Origin: JAJRXR01 sp041987545
Lineage (GTDB): Bacteria; Planctomycetota; Phycisphaerae; Phycisphaerales; UBA1924
Length of the DNA stretch: 64,000 nucleotides
Direction: 5' to 3'
Assembly (NCBI GenBank): GCA_041987545.1
Contig: JBHIWH010000006.1
Coordinates: 62,001-126,000, forward strand
Both the position numbers and the translations under genes were made by a program. The first letter of the stretch is position 1. Each line of letters opens with the position of its first letter. Under the pieces are notes generated by a model. The model worked only from the letters and a program-made list of their open reading frames with translations. It was not told the origin of the DNA and made no database searches. This document shows positions 25,174 through 33,293 of this stretch, one piece after another.

Positions 25174-25926
25174 TCAGCCCGGCCCGGCGCGGGACTCGGC
25201 GAACTCGACGACCTCGTCGCTGATGCGCCTGGCGACCAGCCACCACGTCCAGCCCCGGTAGTAGACGTGGATGATGACGCCCACGGCGACCAGCTCGCCC
25301 CGCTCGTCGTCGGCGTAGACGGGCCCGCCCGAGAAGCCGTGGGGCGCGAAGTTGTAGGGCCACTTCATCCAGATCAGGTCGGGCGAGCGCTCGCCGGCGA
25401 CGGGGGCGTTGGTCACCCGGAGGCGCATGGCACGGGCGCGCCGCTCGACGCCCTCGGTCTCCGAATCGAACCACGACAGCCCGACGGCGAATACGTCGTC
25501 GCCCGAGCGGGGCTCGAGGCTCGGGTCGATCGGCGTGCGCAGGAACGGGATATCCGGGTCGGTGATCGAGTGCGGGCGGTAGAGGACGGCCCAGTCGTCG
25601 ATGCCCGCGCGGTCCGGGTCGTCGGCGCCGGGGGGCAGGGCGAGCGAGAGGGGGAGCGTCTCGCCCGTGTCGCCCCGCTCGACGCTGATGCGGGCGCCGA
25701 CCGGCGCGTCCTCGACGACGTGGGCCGCGGTCAACGCCCAGCCGGGCGTGATGAAGAAGCTCGTGCCCACGCTGGTGGGCGTGGTGATCGGCATGATCGC
25801 CGGCGTCCTGGCCCGCACCCGGGCCAGCTGCTCGTCGGACAGGGGCAGCTGGCGGGCGCACCCGGTCAGGCACGCGACGGCCAGGCACAGCAGGGCGGCG
25901 GGGAGGGCTCGGGCGGGGCGGGGCAT
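25174..25926 (-). CDS. Second trypsin-like serine protease lipoprotein
   Basis: 250 residues. Signal peptide with lipobox (CLAVACLTGCARQ). The triad motifs are ITPGWALTAAHVVED (His), GIDDWAVLYRP (Asp) and APHGFSGGPVYAD (Ser). Compared with its convergent neighbour it keeps the same plan, including proximity to the membrane and a similar size, but the sequences differ, so duplication was old or the pairing functional. ATG 25926 has a TACACT box 8 bases upstream and no Shine-Dalgarno. The longer frame upstream overlaps the next, divergent gene. Confidence 0.8.
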   Translation of the reverse strand: MPRPARALPAALLCLAVACLTGCARQLPLSDEQLARVRARTPAIMPITTPTSVGTSFFITPGWALTAAHVVEDAPVGARISVERGDTGETLPLSLALPPGADDPDRAGIDDWAVLYRPHSITDPDIPFLRTPIDPSLEPRSGDDVFAVGLSWFDSETEGVERRARAMRLRVTNAPVAGERSPDLIWMKWPYNFAPHGFSGGPVYADDERGELVAVGVIIHVYYRGWTWWLVARRISDEVVEFAESRAGPG

Positions 25927-25934
25927 CGCGGGCG

Positions 25935-25940
25935 AGTGTA
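25935..25940 (-). promoter_or_regulatory. -10-like box TACACT
   Basis: On the minus strand TACACT lies 8 bases before the ATG at 25926 of the second protease gene. Confidence 0.4.
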
Positions 25941-26004
25941 GTGTGGGCGCCGCCGACGCCCGCCCGGATTCACCCGGGGGCGCGGCGGGCAAGGAGTCCG
26001 ACCC

Positions 26005-26403
26005 ATGCGCCACCGCCAGCGACGGTTCTTCCCGGGCGATCGGCGGGCGGCGGCCGCCGCCTCGCTGCTCGCGGCGGCGACGCTCGCCGGGTGCGGCGGG
26101 GGGTACCGCGTCGAGGTCCACAACGACTCGGGTCGCCCGATCCTGGCCAGGGTCGTCCTCGACCGGGCATTCGACGCCGAGCAGGTGCTCGAGCAGCTGG
26201 TCATCGCGGACGGCGAGGTCGGCGAGCTGGGCCCGGTGGACGGTCCCCCGCTCGAGCCGGTCAGCCTGGTGGTCTCGATGCCGAGCGCGGTGGGGGACAT
26301 GCCCAGCGAGCACCGCCTCCGCCGGGGGTACAACGCGTACGTCGTCGAGCCGGGTTCTCAGGAGGACTGGGCGGGGATCGTCGTTCGGCGGATGAGGGAC
26401 TGA
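26005..26403 (+). CDS. Small lipoprotein of unknown function
   Basis: 132 residues behind AGGAG. The signal peptide ends in a lipobox (AATLAGCGGG). The mature domain opens YRVEVHNDSGRPILARVVLD and ends WAGIVVRRM, a short beta-sandwich-like pattern. The opening strand resembles that of two more lipoproteins at 28672 and 29217 (VGVQNQTTVTIRASL, VSVSNLSDATLSVRASL), so I consider them a loose family. No function known. Confidence 0.65.
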   Translation: MRHRQRRFFPGDRRAAAAASLLAAATLAGCGGGYRVEVHNDSGRPILARVVLDRAFDAEQVLEQLVIADGEVGELGPVDGPPLEPVSLVVSMPSAVGDMPSEHRLRRGYNAYVVEPGSQEDWAGIVVRRMRD

Positions 26404-26509
26404 GGCGTCGGATGCCGCGCCCGATCGAATCGGGGCAAGGGTCTTCGGGGAATCGCCGCCCACCGGTACGCTCGTGTCGTCACGACGCGTTTCTGGGAGG
26501 GAGAGAGCG

Positions 26510-27235
26510 ATGCAGGGGATCTGTCGGATCGGTGTGTTTTTCGGCGTGCTCGTTGCGGTCGCGACGTCGGCGTCGGGGCAGTACCTGAGGCTCACGGGCG
26601 GGTTCTCGACGAACGCCGACTTCTTCGGCAACGAGACGCCCCAGGGCGGCTGGGTCGGGCCGTACGAGGACACCGAGCCGCTGTTCCCGCCCAACTACGC
26701 GACGGCGCAGTTCGAGTTCTACTTCGACCCGAACGTCTCGCCCATCACGATCGACGGCGGGGTATCGCTGCACGAGGTGGCGGCGGTCTCGCTCCTGCTC
26801 ACGCACGCGGCCGACAACCAGCTCGTCCGTGAGACCTACCAGCTGGGCGACCCGGGTGTGACGGCGGTCATCGAGTACTCGGCGGGCCAGGGCTACGCCA
26901 TCGCGTCGTTCCGCGTGAACTTCGGGGGCGGGCTGTTCGTGCTGCACCTCGACGGGCTGAGCGTCATCGACGAGCCCCAGCTCGGCGTGCTCCCGTTCGG
27001 CAACTACGAGTACATCGCCCAGCCCCGGGTCCAGCTCGCGACGGACGAGGGCGAGGTCATCGACGGGCAGTTCTACACGACCAACCTGGGATACAGGGTC
27101 GATTTCGCCTCGGGCCTTCCCAAGGGCGACCCCGGGCCCGGGTGCGCGCTCGCGGACGTGGCGGCGCCCTTCGACGTGCTGGACTTCAGCGACGTGCTCG
27201 CGTTCCTGACCTCGTTCGGCGACGGGTGCCCCTAG
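26510..27235 (+). CDS. Secreted protein with GC-type dockerin-like tail
   Basis: 241 residues. The ATG at 26510 follows GGGAGGGAGAG. Signal peptide (VFFGVLVAVATSASG), then about 180 residues of beta-rich sequence beginning QYLRLTGGFSTNADF with no known domain. It ends in a half-dockerin: CALADVAAPFDVLDFSDVLA then FLTSFGDGCP, cysteines at both ends. This tail is characteristic of Phycisphaerae secreted proteins and is taken to be a sorting or attachment module. Immediately followed by nuoE. Confidence 0.78.
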   Translation: MQGICRIGVFFGVLVAVATSASGQYLRLTGGFSTNADFFGNETPQGGWVGPYEDTEPLFPPNYATAQFEFYFDPNVSPITIDGGVSLHEVAAVSLLLTHAADNQLVRETYQLGDPGVTAVIEYSAGQGYAIASFRVNFGGGLFVLHLDGLSVIDEPQLGVLPFGNYEYIAQPRVQLATDEGEVIDGQFYTTNLGYRVDFASGLPKGDPGPGCALADVAAPFDVLDFSDVLAFLTSFGDGCP

Positions 27236-27294
27236 GCCCGCGGGCGAGGCGGGGGGGATAGCATCCGCCCCCAGCAGACCCGCGAGGAGGCCAG

Positions 27295-27867
27295 ATGGGC
27301 TGGATCACGAAGCAGTCGGCGAGCCAGGAGATCGAGCGTCGGGCCGAGCCCTACCTGACGCCCGCGATGGCCGACACGCTCAACTCCGAGATCCGCCCGC
27401 GGTTCGAGACGCCCCTGGCGGCGGTGCTGCCCGCGCTGCACATGATCCAGCACGAGTACGGCCACATCCCGCACCAGGCGATGCTCGAGGTCGCCGAGTG
27501 CCTGGGCGTCAAGCCCTCCGAGGTGCTGGACACGGCGACGTTCTACGAGGAGTACTGGCTCAACCGCAAGGGCAGGCGCCTGGTCTCGGTCTGCCGCTCG
27601 ATCGCGTGCGAGTTCTGCGGCGCGACCGATGTGACCGAGGCGGTCAAGGCCAAGCTCGGGATCGACGTGGGCGAGACGACCGAGGACGGGGAGTTCACGC
27701 TCGTCGAGCTCGAGTGCCTGGGCTCGTGCGGGACGGCGCCGGTGCTGCTGGTGGACGAGGACCTGCACGAGAACGTCTCGGCCGAGCGGGCCGTCGAGCT
27801 GATCGACAGGGTCAAGGGCGGGACGTACACCAGGGGCGGGTCGGGCGCCGAGCACCACAAGGGGTGA
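27295..27867 (+). CDS. nuoE: NADH-quinone oxidoreductase subunit E
   Basis: 190 residues of the 24-kDa, thioredoxin-fold subunit that carries a [2Fe-2S] cluster in complex I. AVLPALHMIQHEYGHIP and LDTATFYEEYW are family hallmarks. The cluster ligands are CRSIAC and CLGSC. GAGGAGG precedes the ATG. Between nuoD and nuoE there are seven unrelated genes, and nuoF lies 3 kb downstream, so the usual nuoEF pair is interrupted here. The C-terminal GGTYTRGGSGAEHHKG is a flexible tail. Confidence 0.93.
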   Translation: MGWITKQSASQEIERRAEPYLTPAMADTLNSEIRPRFETPLAAVLPALHMIQHEYGHIPHQAMLEVAECLGVKPSEVLDTATFYEEYWLNRKGRRLVSVCRSIACEFCGATDVTEAVKAKLGIDVGETTEDGEFTLVELECLGSCGTAPVLLVDEDLHENVSAERAVELIDRVKGGTYTRGGSGAEHHKG

Positions 27868-27874
27868 GCGGGAC

Positions 27875-28417
27875 TCAGCTCTGCGCCGTCGCGGACGGCG
27901 CGGGCGTGCTGTCGATCGCGCCCTCGAGGACGGCCTCGGCCAGATCGTCCGGGCGGCCCGTTCCCACGAGCAGGCGGCGCTCGCCGGCGACGATCGCGAC
28001 GCCCCGGTCGCCACTGACGTTGAGCACGAGGCCGTACTTTTTCGAGCGCTTGATGCCCCACCCGCCAGCCTCGGAGATGGGGTCGTAGCGGACGGGCGTG
28101 GCGGACTCGACGCCGGCAAGCCGCACGCGGGCGGTGTGGATCGGGCGCCAGCGGACGACGAGCTCGTCGCCGGTGACCGTGGTGACCATCCTCAGCTGGG
28201 ACAGGGCGGCGGGCAGGATGACCCCCGCCCCGAGCCACGCGACGATCAGCACGCCCCCCGCGGCCCGCGCGATCGTCAGACCCAGGGCGAGGAAGGTCAG
28301 GCCCATGAAGATCGGCTCGGCGACCATGAGCACGCGGAACAGGCGGTTGCCCGCGAGCTTCTGGGTCTCCCGGAACCGCTCGCCCGGGCGGGTTGGCTCT
28401 GGAGCGTCGGTGCGCAT
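27875..28417 (-). CDS. Two-helix membrane protein with PH-like domain (DUF6141-like)
   Basis: 180 residues. Two membrane helices around 25-75 are followed by a beta-rich cytoplasmic part: VTGDELVVRWRPIHTARVRL, PISEAGGWGIKRS, VLNVSGDRGVAIV and RRLLVGTGRPDDLAEAV. The last elements match my memory of the DUF6141/bacterial PH-like group. The role is unknown. The ATG at 28417 was chosen because residues before it are not family-like. It is convergent with nuoE, 7 bases from its end. Confidence 0.6.
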   Translation of the reverse strand: MRTDAPEPTRPGERFRETQKLAGNRLFRVLMVAEPIFMGLTFLALGLTIARAAGGVLIVAWLGAGVILPAALSQLRMVTTVTGDELVVRWRPIHTARVRLAGVESATPVRYDPISEAGGWGIKRSKKYGLVLNVSGDRGVAIVAGERRLLVGTGRPDDLAEAVLEGAIDSTPAPSATAQS

Positions 28418-28459
28418 CTGGCCGAGTACGATACAGCCGAGGCCAGGACACCAGGGACG

Positions 28460-28675
28460 ATGAGCGACGAGAAGATCACACGCATGCGGGGGCTGGGGCG
28501 GTTCTTCGGGCACGTCTGGGGCGCGGTCACCACGCCCGCCGAGGGCGGGGAGCGGCGCCGCGTCGAGGTCCGGCGCGACACCGAGGAGCAGACGCGGGAC
28601 GGCGTCACCCTCCGCCGCACGACCATCGAGGAGATCGAGCTGCCCGGGGCGGGGCGGCCGGAGGACGGGCGATGA
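28460..28675 (+). CDS. Small charged protein, 71 residues
   Basis: MSDEKITRMRGLGRFFGHVW opens the protein and the rest is strongly charged (RRVEVRRDTEEQTRDG, TIEEIELPG). No signal peptide and no known domain. Its stop overlaps the start of the following lipoprotein gene (ATGA), which supports it as a real, coupled gene rather than chance. Sequence ERRRVEVRRDTEEQ gives a heptad-free amphipathic strand/helix mix. Function not recognised. Confidence 0.5.
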   Translation: MSDEKITRMRGLGRFFGHVWGAVTTPAEGGERRRVEVRRDTEEQTRDGVTLRRTTIEEIELPGAGRPEDGR

Positions 28676-29181
28676 AGACCGCGACGATGCTGCTGTGTGG
28701 AGCGTGCGTGCTCGGGGCCGTCATATTGGGCGGGTGCGTCCGCAGCTCCGTGCACACGACGGGCGAGAAGGTCCGCGACACGATCCAGGTCGGCGTCCAG
28801 AACCAGACGACCGTGACGATCCGGGCGAGCCTGCACGTGGGCGAGACCACGCCCGAGGACATGGGCGTCTTCCCGCTGTCCGACGGCGTCCGCGAGACGA
28901 TCGTCCGGGGCTCGGAGAAGGTCGCCAGCGTCAAGCGCCCGAGCCGCTACTTCTTCGAGGCCGATCGGGCGGACGACAAGATCATCCGCCTCCGCGTCGA
29001 GGTCGTGACGCCCAGCTGGGACGATCAACGGGTGCGCTGGTTCGAGATCCTGGGCCCGGCGCCGACGCGGGTCGTCGTGGGCCAGCCCAAGCGTGACAAT
29101 CCGCTTCTGATCCGCGCCCAGTCCGAGGAGGTCCCGATCGTGGAGATCCCCTACGAGCACTGGCCCGCGGAGGACCTGTGA
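28672..29181 (+). CDS. Lipoprotein of unknown function
   Basis: 169 residues. Lipobox GAVILGGCVRSS. The mature chain contains IQVGVQNQTTVTIRASLHVG, which resembles the opening strands of the lipoproteins at 26005 and 29217, and later ADDKIIRLRVEVVTPSWDD. The ATGA overlap joins it to the 71-residue gene upstream; the next lipoprotein starts 35 bases downstream, so the three form a small operon. Probably periplasmic; no enzyme motif visible. Confidence 0.65.
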   Translation: MKTATMLLCGACVLGAVILGGCVRSSVHTTGEKVRDTIQVGVQNQTTVTIRASLHVGETTPEDMGVFPLSDGVRETIVRGSEKVASVKRPSRYFFEADRADDKIIRLRVEVVTPSWDDQRVRWFEILGPAPTRVVVGQPKRDNPLLIRAQSEEVPIVEIPYEHWPAEDL

Positions 29182-29216
29182 CCCGGTCACCGGTCGCGGG
29201 CGCCAAGGAGAGCACG

Positions 29217-29684
29217 ATGACACGGACCGTTCTTGCGGCGGCGGCGCTCGCCCTCGGGTCTCTGCTGTGCGGGTGCGCCGGCTCGGGGGGCGCCAGCGCC
29301 GTGAGCGTCTCGAACCTGTCGGACGCGACGCTGAGCGTGCGGGCGTCGTTGGACGTTCCGCCCGGCGCGTTCGCGGACGCCGAGGTCGAGCCGGTGACGA
29401 CCGCCGAGACGACGCTCGAGCCGGGCTCGCAGGCGGGGTTCACGCTCGAGCACCCGGGCGTGGACGCGCCGGCGGTGCAGTTCGTGATCCGCGTGCCGGG
29501 CGACGCGTCGGTGCAGCCGTACTCGTTCCGGATGAGCCCGCCGGCGCCGTTCCTCCTGAAGATCTCGGGCCCGGCGACGGACCTGCGTCTGGAGCGAGAG
29601 CGCGTCCGCCCGGCGAGCGACCGGGACGGTCTGGCGCCCCCCGACCCGCGGGAGCGGCGGTGGCAAACGGGATCGCCGGGCTGA
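29217..29684 (+). CDS. Lipoprotein of unknown function
   Basis: 155 residues from an ATG behind AAGGAGAG. Signal and lipobox SLLCGCAGSG. Mature start ASAVSVSNLSDATLSVRASL parallels the neighbour's VQNQTTVTIRASL, pointing to tandem duplication and divergence. The C-terminal 25 residues are rich in Arg, Asp and Pro. Last gene of the three-gene run; the convergent dockerin gene ends 7 bases away. Confidence 0.65.
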   Translation: MTRTVLAAAALALGSLLCGCAGSGGASAVSVSNLSDATLSVRASLDVPPGAFADAEVEPVTTAETTLEPGSQAGFTLEHPGVDAPAVQFVIRVPGDASVQPYSFRMSPPAPFLLKISGPATDLRLERERVRPASDRDGLAPPDPRERRWQTGSPG

Positions 29685-29691
29685 GGCGCCG

Positions 29692-30654
29692 CTACTCGGC
29701 GGCCGGCTCGTCGCAGTCGTCGTCGGCGGTCAGGAACACCAGGGCAAGGACGTCCTCAAAGTCAAGAACACCCGCCGGCGGCGCGAGGTCCGCGATCGGG
29801 TCTCCCGCCTCGAACGCGTTCATGAACGCGATGAGGTCGGAGTAGTCGAACACGCCGAAGGGCGGCGCCAGGTCCGCGGGGCCGCACCCCGGGTATCCCG
29901 GGTCCGAGATGGCCAGATCGAGCGCCCAGTCGAGCCCCGTGACGGCCACGCTTCCGGGTCCGTCGGCGGTTGAGTACGCCAGCACCTCGGCCTCGAGGGA
30001 CACGATCGAGCCGGGGCGGATCACCCCGCCGTCGAAGAACGCGTCGCCGCCCGGGTCCTCGTTGTCGAGCGTGTGCTGGAGGAGCGCGAACGAGGCGCCG
30101 TCGGGTTGGGAGACCCGAAGAGCCAGCCGGGAACGGAGTGTGGTCCGCTCGCCGGGCGCGGCGAGTTCGCCGAGCGGGGAGGCGGTCAGCTCGCAGCGGA
30201 TCCACCGGTCGGTGCGGAACGTCGCGGAGAGATGCGCGACGCCGGAGCTCTGCAGCGGGCCCTGGGCGCCACCGTGATTGCTCGCGTAGGCCCTCGCGCC
30301 GGTGTAGGCCTTGATCGAGTTTGACGGCTCGACCGGATCGCCGGTCGAGTCGGGCGTGAAGAACCACAGCGTCGTGCCCGACCTGGCGCCGACGGCGTAC
30401 GGCCCCGGCTTGTCGTTCAGCTCGACGGCGGAATCATCCCGCCCGGGGGCGGCGCCCGTGCGTGTGTACGCCCTTGCCTGCGGCCGCGCCCCGCCCTCGA
30501 CCGGCTCGAGCAGGGGCGGCCGATTGTCGATCGAGACCGTGTACGAGCCGGAGAGTGTGTAGGCGACCGGGGTGACCAGGAGTTCCTCCCCGTCCCCCGC
30601 CTGGGCCGAGAGTGGCAGGGCGACGGCGAGCGCGAGCGCCGAGATGCGGAGCAT
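29692..30654 (-). CDS. Secreted protein with double dockerin-like tail
   Basis: 320 residues. The ATG at 30654 follows GAGGAGG; MLRISALALAVALPLSAQAG is a clear signal peptide. The middle is beta-rich (SGSYTVSIDNRPPLLEPVEG, TTLRSRLALRVSQPDG), possibly a jelly roll, but unassigned. The tail has two copies of the Phycisphaerae dockerin-like half: CGPADLAPPFGVFDYSDLIA and ADLAPPAGVLDFEDVLALV, ending in a non-canonical DCDEPAAE. The 190 bases upstream hold a TAGAAT box (30786-30791) that faces nuoF. Confidence 0.75.
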   Translation of the reverse strand: MLRISALALAVALPLSAQAGDGEELLVTPVAYTLSGSYTVSIDNRPPLLEPVEGGARPQARAYTRTGAAPGRDDSAVELNDKPGPYAVGARSGTTLWFFTPDSTGDPVEPSNSIKAYTGARAYASNHGGAQGPLQSSGVAHLSATFRTDRWIRCELTASPLGELAAPGERTTLRSRLALRVSQPDGASFALLQHTLDNEDPGGDAFFDGGVIRPGSIVSLEAEVLAYSTADGPGSVAVTGLDWALDLAISDPGYPGCGPADLAPPFGVFDYSDLIAFMNAFEAGDPIADLAPPAGVLDFEDVLALVFLTADDDCDEPAAE

Positions 30655-30844
30655 GGATGGCCTCCTCGGGCGGGGATCGCCGGCTGGACGGATCGCCGGG
30701 CGAACGCCGACGCGGCATCCGATACGGGGCGATCGTGGGGCGGATCCGCCGATCGTCGTGGGGCCGATCCGTCCCCGGCCACCCCCTAGAATCGCCCCCG
30801 CCGGCCCGCGGCCCGGCCGTTCGTTCCCCGGAGAAGACCGACTC

Positions 30845-32248
30845 ATGCCCAAGAAGACCTACGACGGCACACGCGAGAACACGCTCTGCAAGCGCATCCC
30901 GACAGCGCCCTTCGGCGACCCCAAGGACCGGCACGTCGTCGGCTACGACGAGTACGTCCGCACCGGCGGCTACGAGGCGCTCCGCAAGGCGCTGACGATG
31001 GCGCCCGCGGACGTGACCGAGACCGTCAAGGCCTCCAACCTCCGGGGGCGCGGCGGCGCGGGTTTCCCGACCGGGCTCAAGTGGACCTTCCTGCCCAAGC
31101 TCGAGGAGGGCAAGGCGCCGGGCGAGCGGTACCTGGCGATCAACGCCGACGAGTCCGAGCCGGGCACGTTCAAGGACCGCCTGCTCATGGACTTCGACCC
31201 CCACCTGATGCTGGAGGGGATCGCGATCTGCATGTACGCCTGCCGACTGACCAAGGCGTACATCTTCATCCGGGGCGAGTACCACCACCAGGCGCACGTG
31301 CTCGAGGAGGCCCTGAAGGAGGCGTACGCCAACGGGATCTTCGGCGACAAGGGTCTGATCAACCAGGGCGGCAACGCCTCGGGCGACGCGTTCGTCGCCG
31401 ACTGCTACGTGCACCGCGGGGCGGGCGCGTACATCTGCGGCGAGGAGACGGCGCTGCTCGAGGCGATCGAGGGCAAGCGGGGCTGGCCCCGGATCAAGCC
31501 CCCGTTCCCGGCCGTCCAGGGCCTGTTCGGCAAGCCTACCATCATCAACAACGTCGAGACGCTGGCGCACCTGCCCTCGATCATCGAGCACGGCGCCGAG
31601 TGGTTCTGCGACCAGGGCGTCGAGTCCTCCATCGGCGGGCCGCCGAGCTACGGGACCAAGCTCATGGGCGTCTCCGGGCACGTCAATAGGCCCGGGTGCT
31701 TCGAGTTCGAGCTGGGGATCCCGCTGCGGACGCTCGTCGAGGAGCACTGCGGCGGGATGCGTAACGGCAAGAAGTTCAAGGGCGCGATCCCCGGCGGCGT
31801 GTCCATGGGCATCCTGGGCCCGGACCAGTTCGACGCCGAGCTCGACTTCGACATCGGGCGCAAGTACAACGTGCTCGGCCTGGGCACCGCGTGCCCGACG
31901 GTGTTCGACGAGGACACGGACATGGTCGCGGTGTGCCGCAACATCGCCAGGTTTTTCAAGCACGAGAGCTGCGGGCAGTGCACGCCCTGCCGCGAGGGCT
32001 CGGGCTGGTTGTACCAGCTGCTCACGCGTATCGAGGCGAGCGACGCGACGACGAGGGACCTGGACCTGGCGCTCGAGGTCGCGACGAGCATGGGCTCGAT
32101 GCCCGGGACGACGATCTGCGGCCTGGCCGACGGCAACAACTGGGCGACGCGGACGATCATGAACAAGTTCCGGTCCGAGTTCGAGGCCCGCGTCAGGCCG
32201 GCGCACGTCGCCGTCAAGATGACCGTGGGCGCCGGCGCCAACGGGTAG
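30845..32248 (+). CDS. nuoF: NADH-quinone oxidoreductase subunit F
   Basis: 467 residues of the 51-kDa NADH- and FMN-binding subunit. LRGRGGAGFPTGLKWTF is the NADH/FMN loop, INADESEPGTFKDR and GAGAYICGEETALLEAIEG the FMN site, and ESCGQCTPCREG with a later TTICGLAD the [4Fe-4S] ligands. The ATG at 30845 follows CCGGAGAA. nuoE is 3 kb upstream and nuoG is not next to it. The sequence is complete and conserved, so the split gene order does not reflect decay. Confidence 0.95.
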   Translation: MPKKTYDGTRENTLCKRIPTAPFGDPKDRHVVGYDEYVRTGGYEALRKALTMAPADVTETVKASNLRGRGGAGFPTGLKWTFLPKLEEGKAPGERYLAINADESEPGTFKDRLLMDFDPHLMLEGIAICMYACRLTKAYIFIRGEYHHQAHVLEEALKEAYANGIFGDKGLINQGGNASGDAFVADCYVHRGAGAYICGEETALLEAIEGKRGWPRIKPPFPAVQGLFGKPTIINNVETLAHLPSIIEHGAEWFCDQGVESSIGGPPSYGTKLMGVSGHVNRPGCFEFELGIPLRTLVEEHCGGMRNGKKFKGAIPGGVSMGILGPDQFDAELDFDIGRKYNVLGLGTACPTVFDEDTDMVAVCRNIARFFKHESCGQCTPCREGSGWLYQLLTRIEASDATTRDLDLALEVATSMGSMPGTTICGLADGNNWATRTIMNKFRSEFEARVRPAHVAVKMTVGAGANG

Positions 32249-32459
32249 AAGGACCCTCGCCGTCTCCGTAGATTCCGGCGGGCCGTCCGGCCAAGCGCTT
32301 CTCAGGAAGGCGGTTGCGCGCCCTTGGGCCCGCTCGAGTTATGTTCGAGTCGAGCCGTGGGTCCTGGTATCCTGGCGGGGTTGGGGAGTGCTCGGGAGCC
32401 GCGGGGGCGTCTCTTCGCGGCGGGCCCGGGCTCGCGGGACGAGAAGGGGAGGAGCACGC

Positions 32460-33101
32460 ATGAGCGGTTCATCCAACGGTCGAATGCACGGGCTGGGTCT
32501 CGTGCTGGGTTCGGGCCTGGTCCTGGCCGGGACGGCGGCGGCCGACCCGCTGATCACGCCGGACAGCGACCCCACCACCGGGTCAGTCATCTCCGCGAAT
32601 CAGTTCAACGCGATCGAGTTCAGCCTCGCCGCCGACTACATCAACGTCGACATCGACGCCTCGCTCACCGCCGCCGCCGGCGGCTCGGGCACGGCGTACC
32701 TGACGACGGCGATCGGCGCGGGGACGACCGGGGCGGACTTGGTTGCCCAGACGGCGTTCGACTTCGCGATCGCCCCCGGCATCGACGTGGGCTGGGTGGA
32801 CCTGTTCTCCGGGCTGAGTCTCTCGGCGGACACGTACTACCTCGTCTTCGGCGCGCCGTTCGACCCGGGCACGACGAGCGGGAGCATCGAGATCGGCGGC
32901 GGGTACGACCTCGATCCCAACGCCATGGTCGGTGACATGTTGTTCTCCAGCACCATCGATGCGGGCTTCGCCCCCGCCTCCGAGTGGAGCACCAGCGGGC
33001 TCGGCAACCGGTTCTTCCGGGTCTCAGGCGACATCCCGGCGCCCGGGACGGCAGCCCTCCTCGGGATCGCCGGCCTCGCCGCCACCCGCCGCCGGCGCTG
33101 A
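32460..33101 (+). CDS. Secreted PEP-CTERM-like protein
   Basis: 213 residues behind GGGGAGGAG. Signal peptide (LGLVLGSGLVLAGTAAA); a small beta domain with Gly/Thr/Asp-rich loops; sorting tail IPAPGTAALLGIAGLAA then TRRRR. Aside from the tail I find no motif. It has the same plan as the protein at 15639 but unrelated body sequence. The 211-base gap before it shows a TATCCT box near 32366 and nothing else. Confidence 0.8.
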   Translation: MSGSSNGRMHGLGLVLGSGLVLAGTAAADPLITPDSDPTTGSVISANQFNAIEFSLAADYINVDIDASLTAAAGGSGTAYLTTAIGAGTTGADLVAQTAFDFAIAPGIDVGWVDLFSGLSLSADTYYLVFGAPFDPGTTSGSIEIGGGYDLDPNAMVGDMLFSSTIDAGFAPASEWSTSGLGNRFFRVSGDIPAPGTAALLGIAGLAATRRRR

Positions 33102-33293
33102 TCGGGTCGATCCCAGAAACCCGACGAATCGTCCCTCGCAAGGGGGGTGCGTGCGCGCTCGGGGGCGTGTTCTCGGTCGCCTGTTCGTGCGGGTCCGGGT
33201 CCTCGTTATCGCTCGCGTTCGCGCATTCCCCGCCCGGGGCTGGAAGCGTCGCCCGACGGGGCCGATACACCCGCGGGACCCACGGAGGGGCTC

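Noticed and set aside
28136..28462. N-terminal extension of the 71-residue gene
   Set aside because: It runs antisense through the DUF6141-like gene; the ATG at 28460 and the ATGA overlap fit better.
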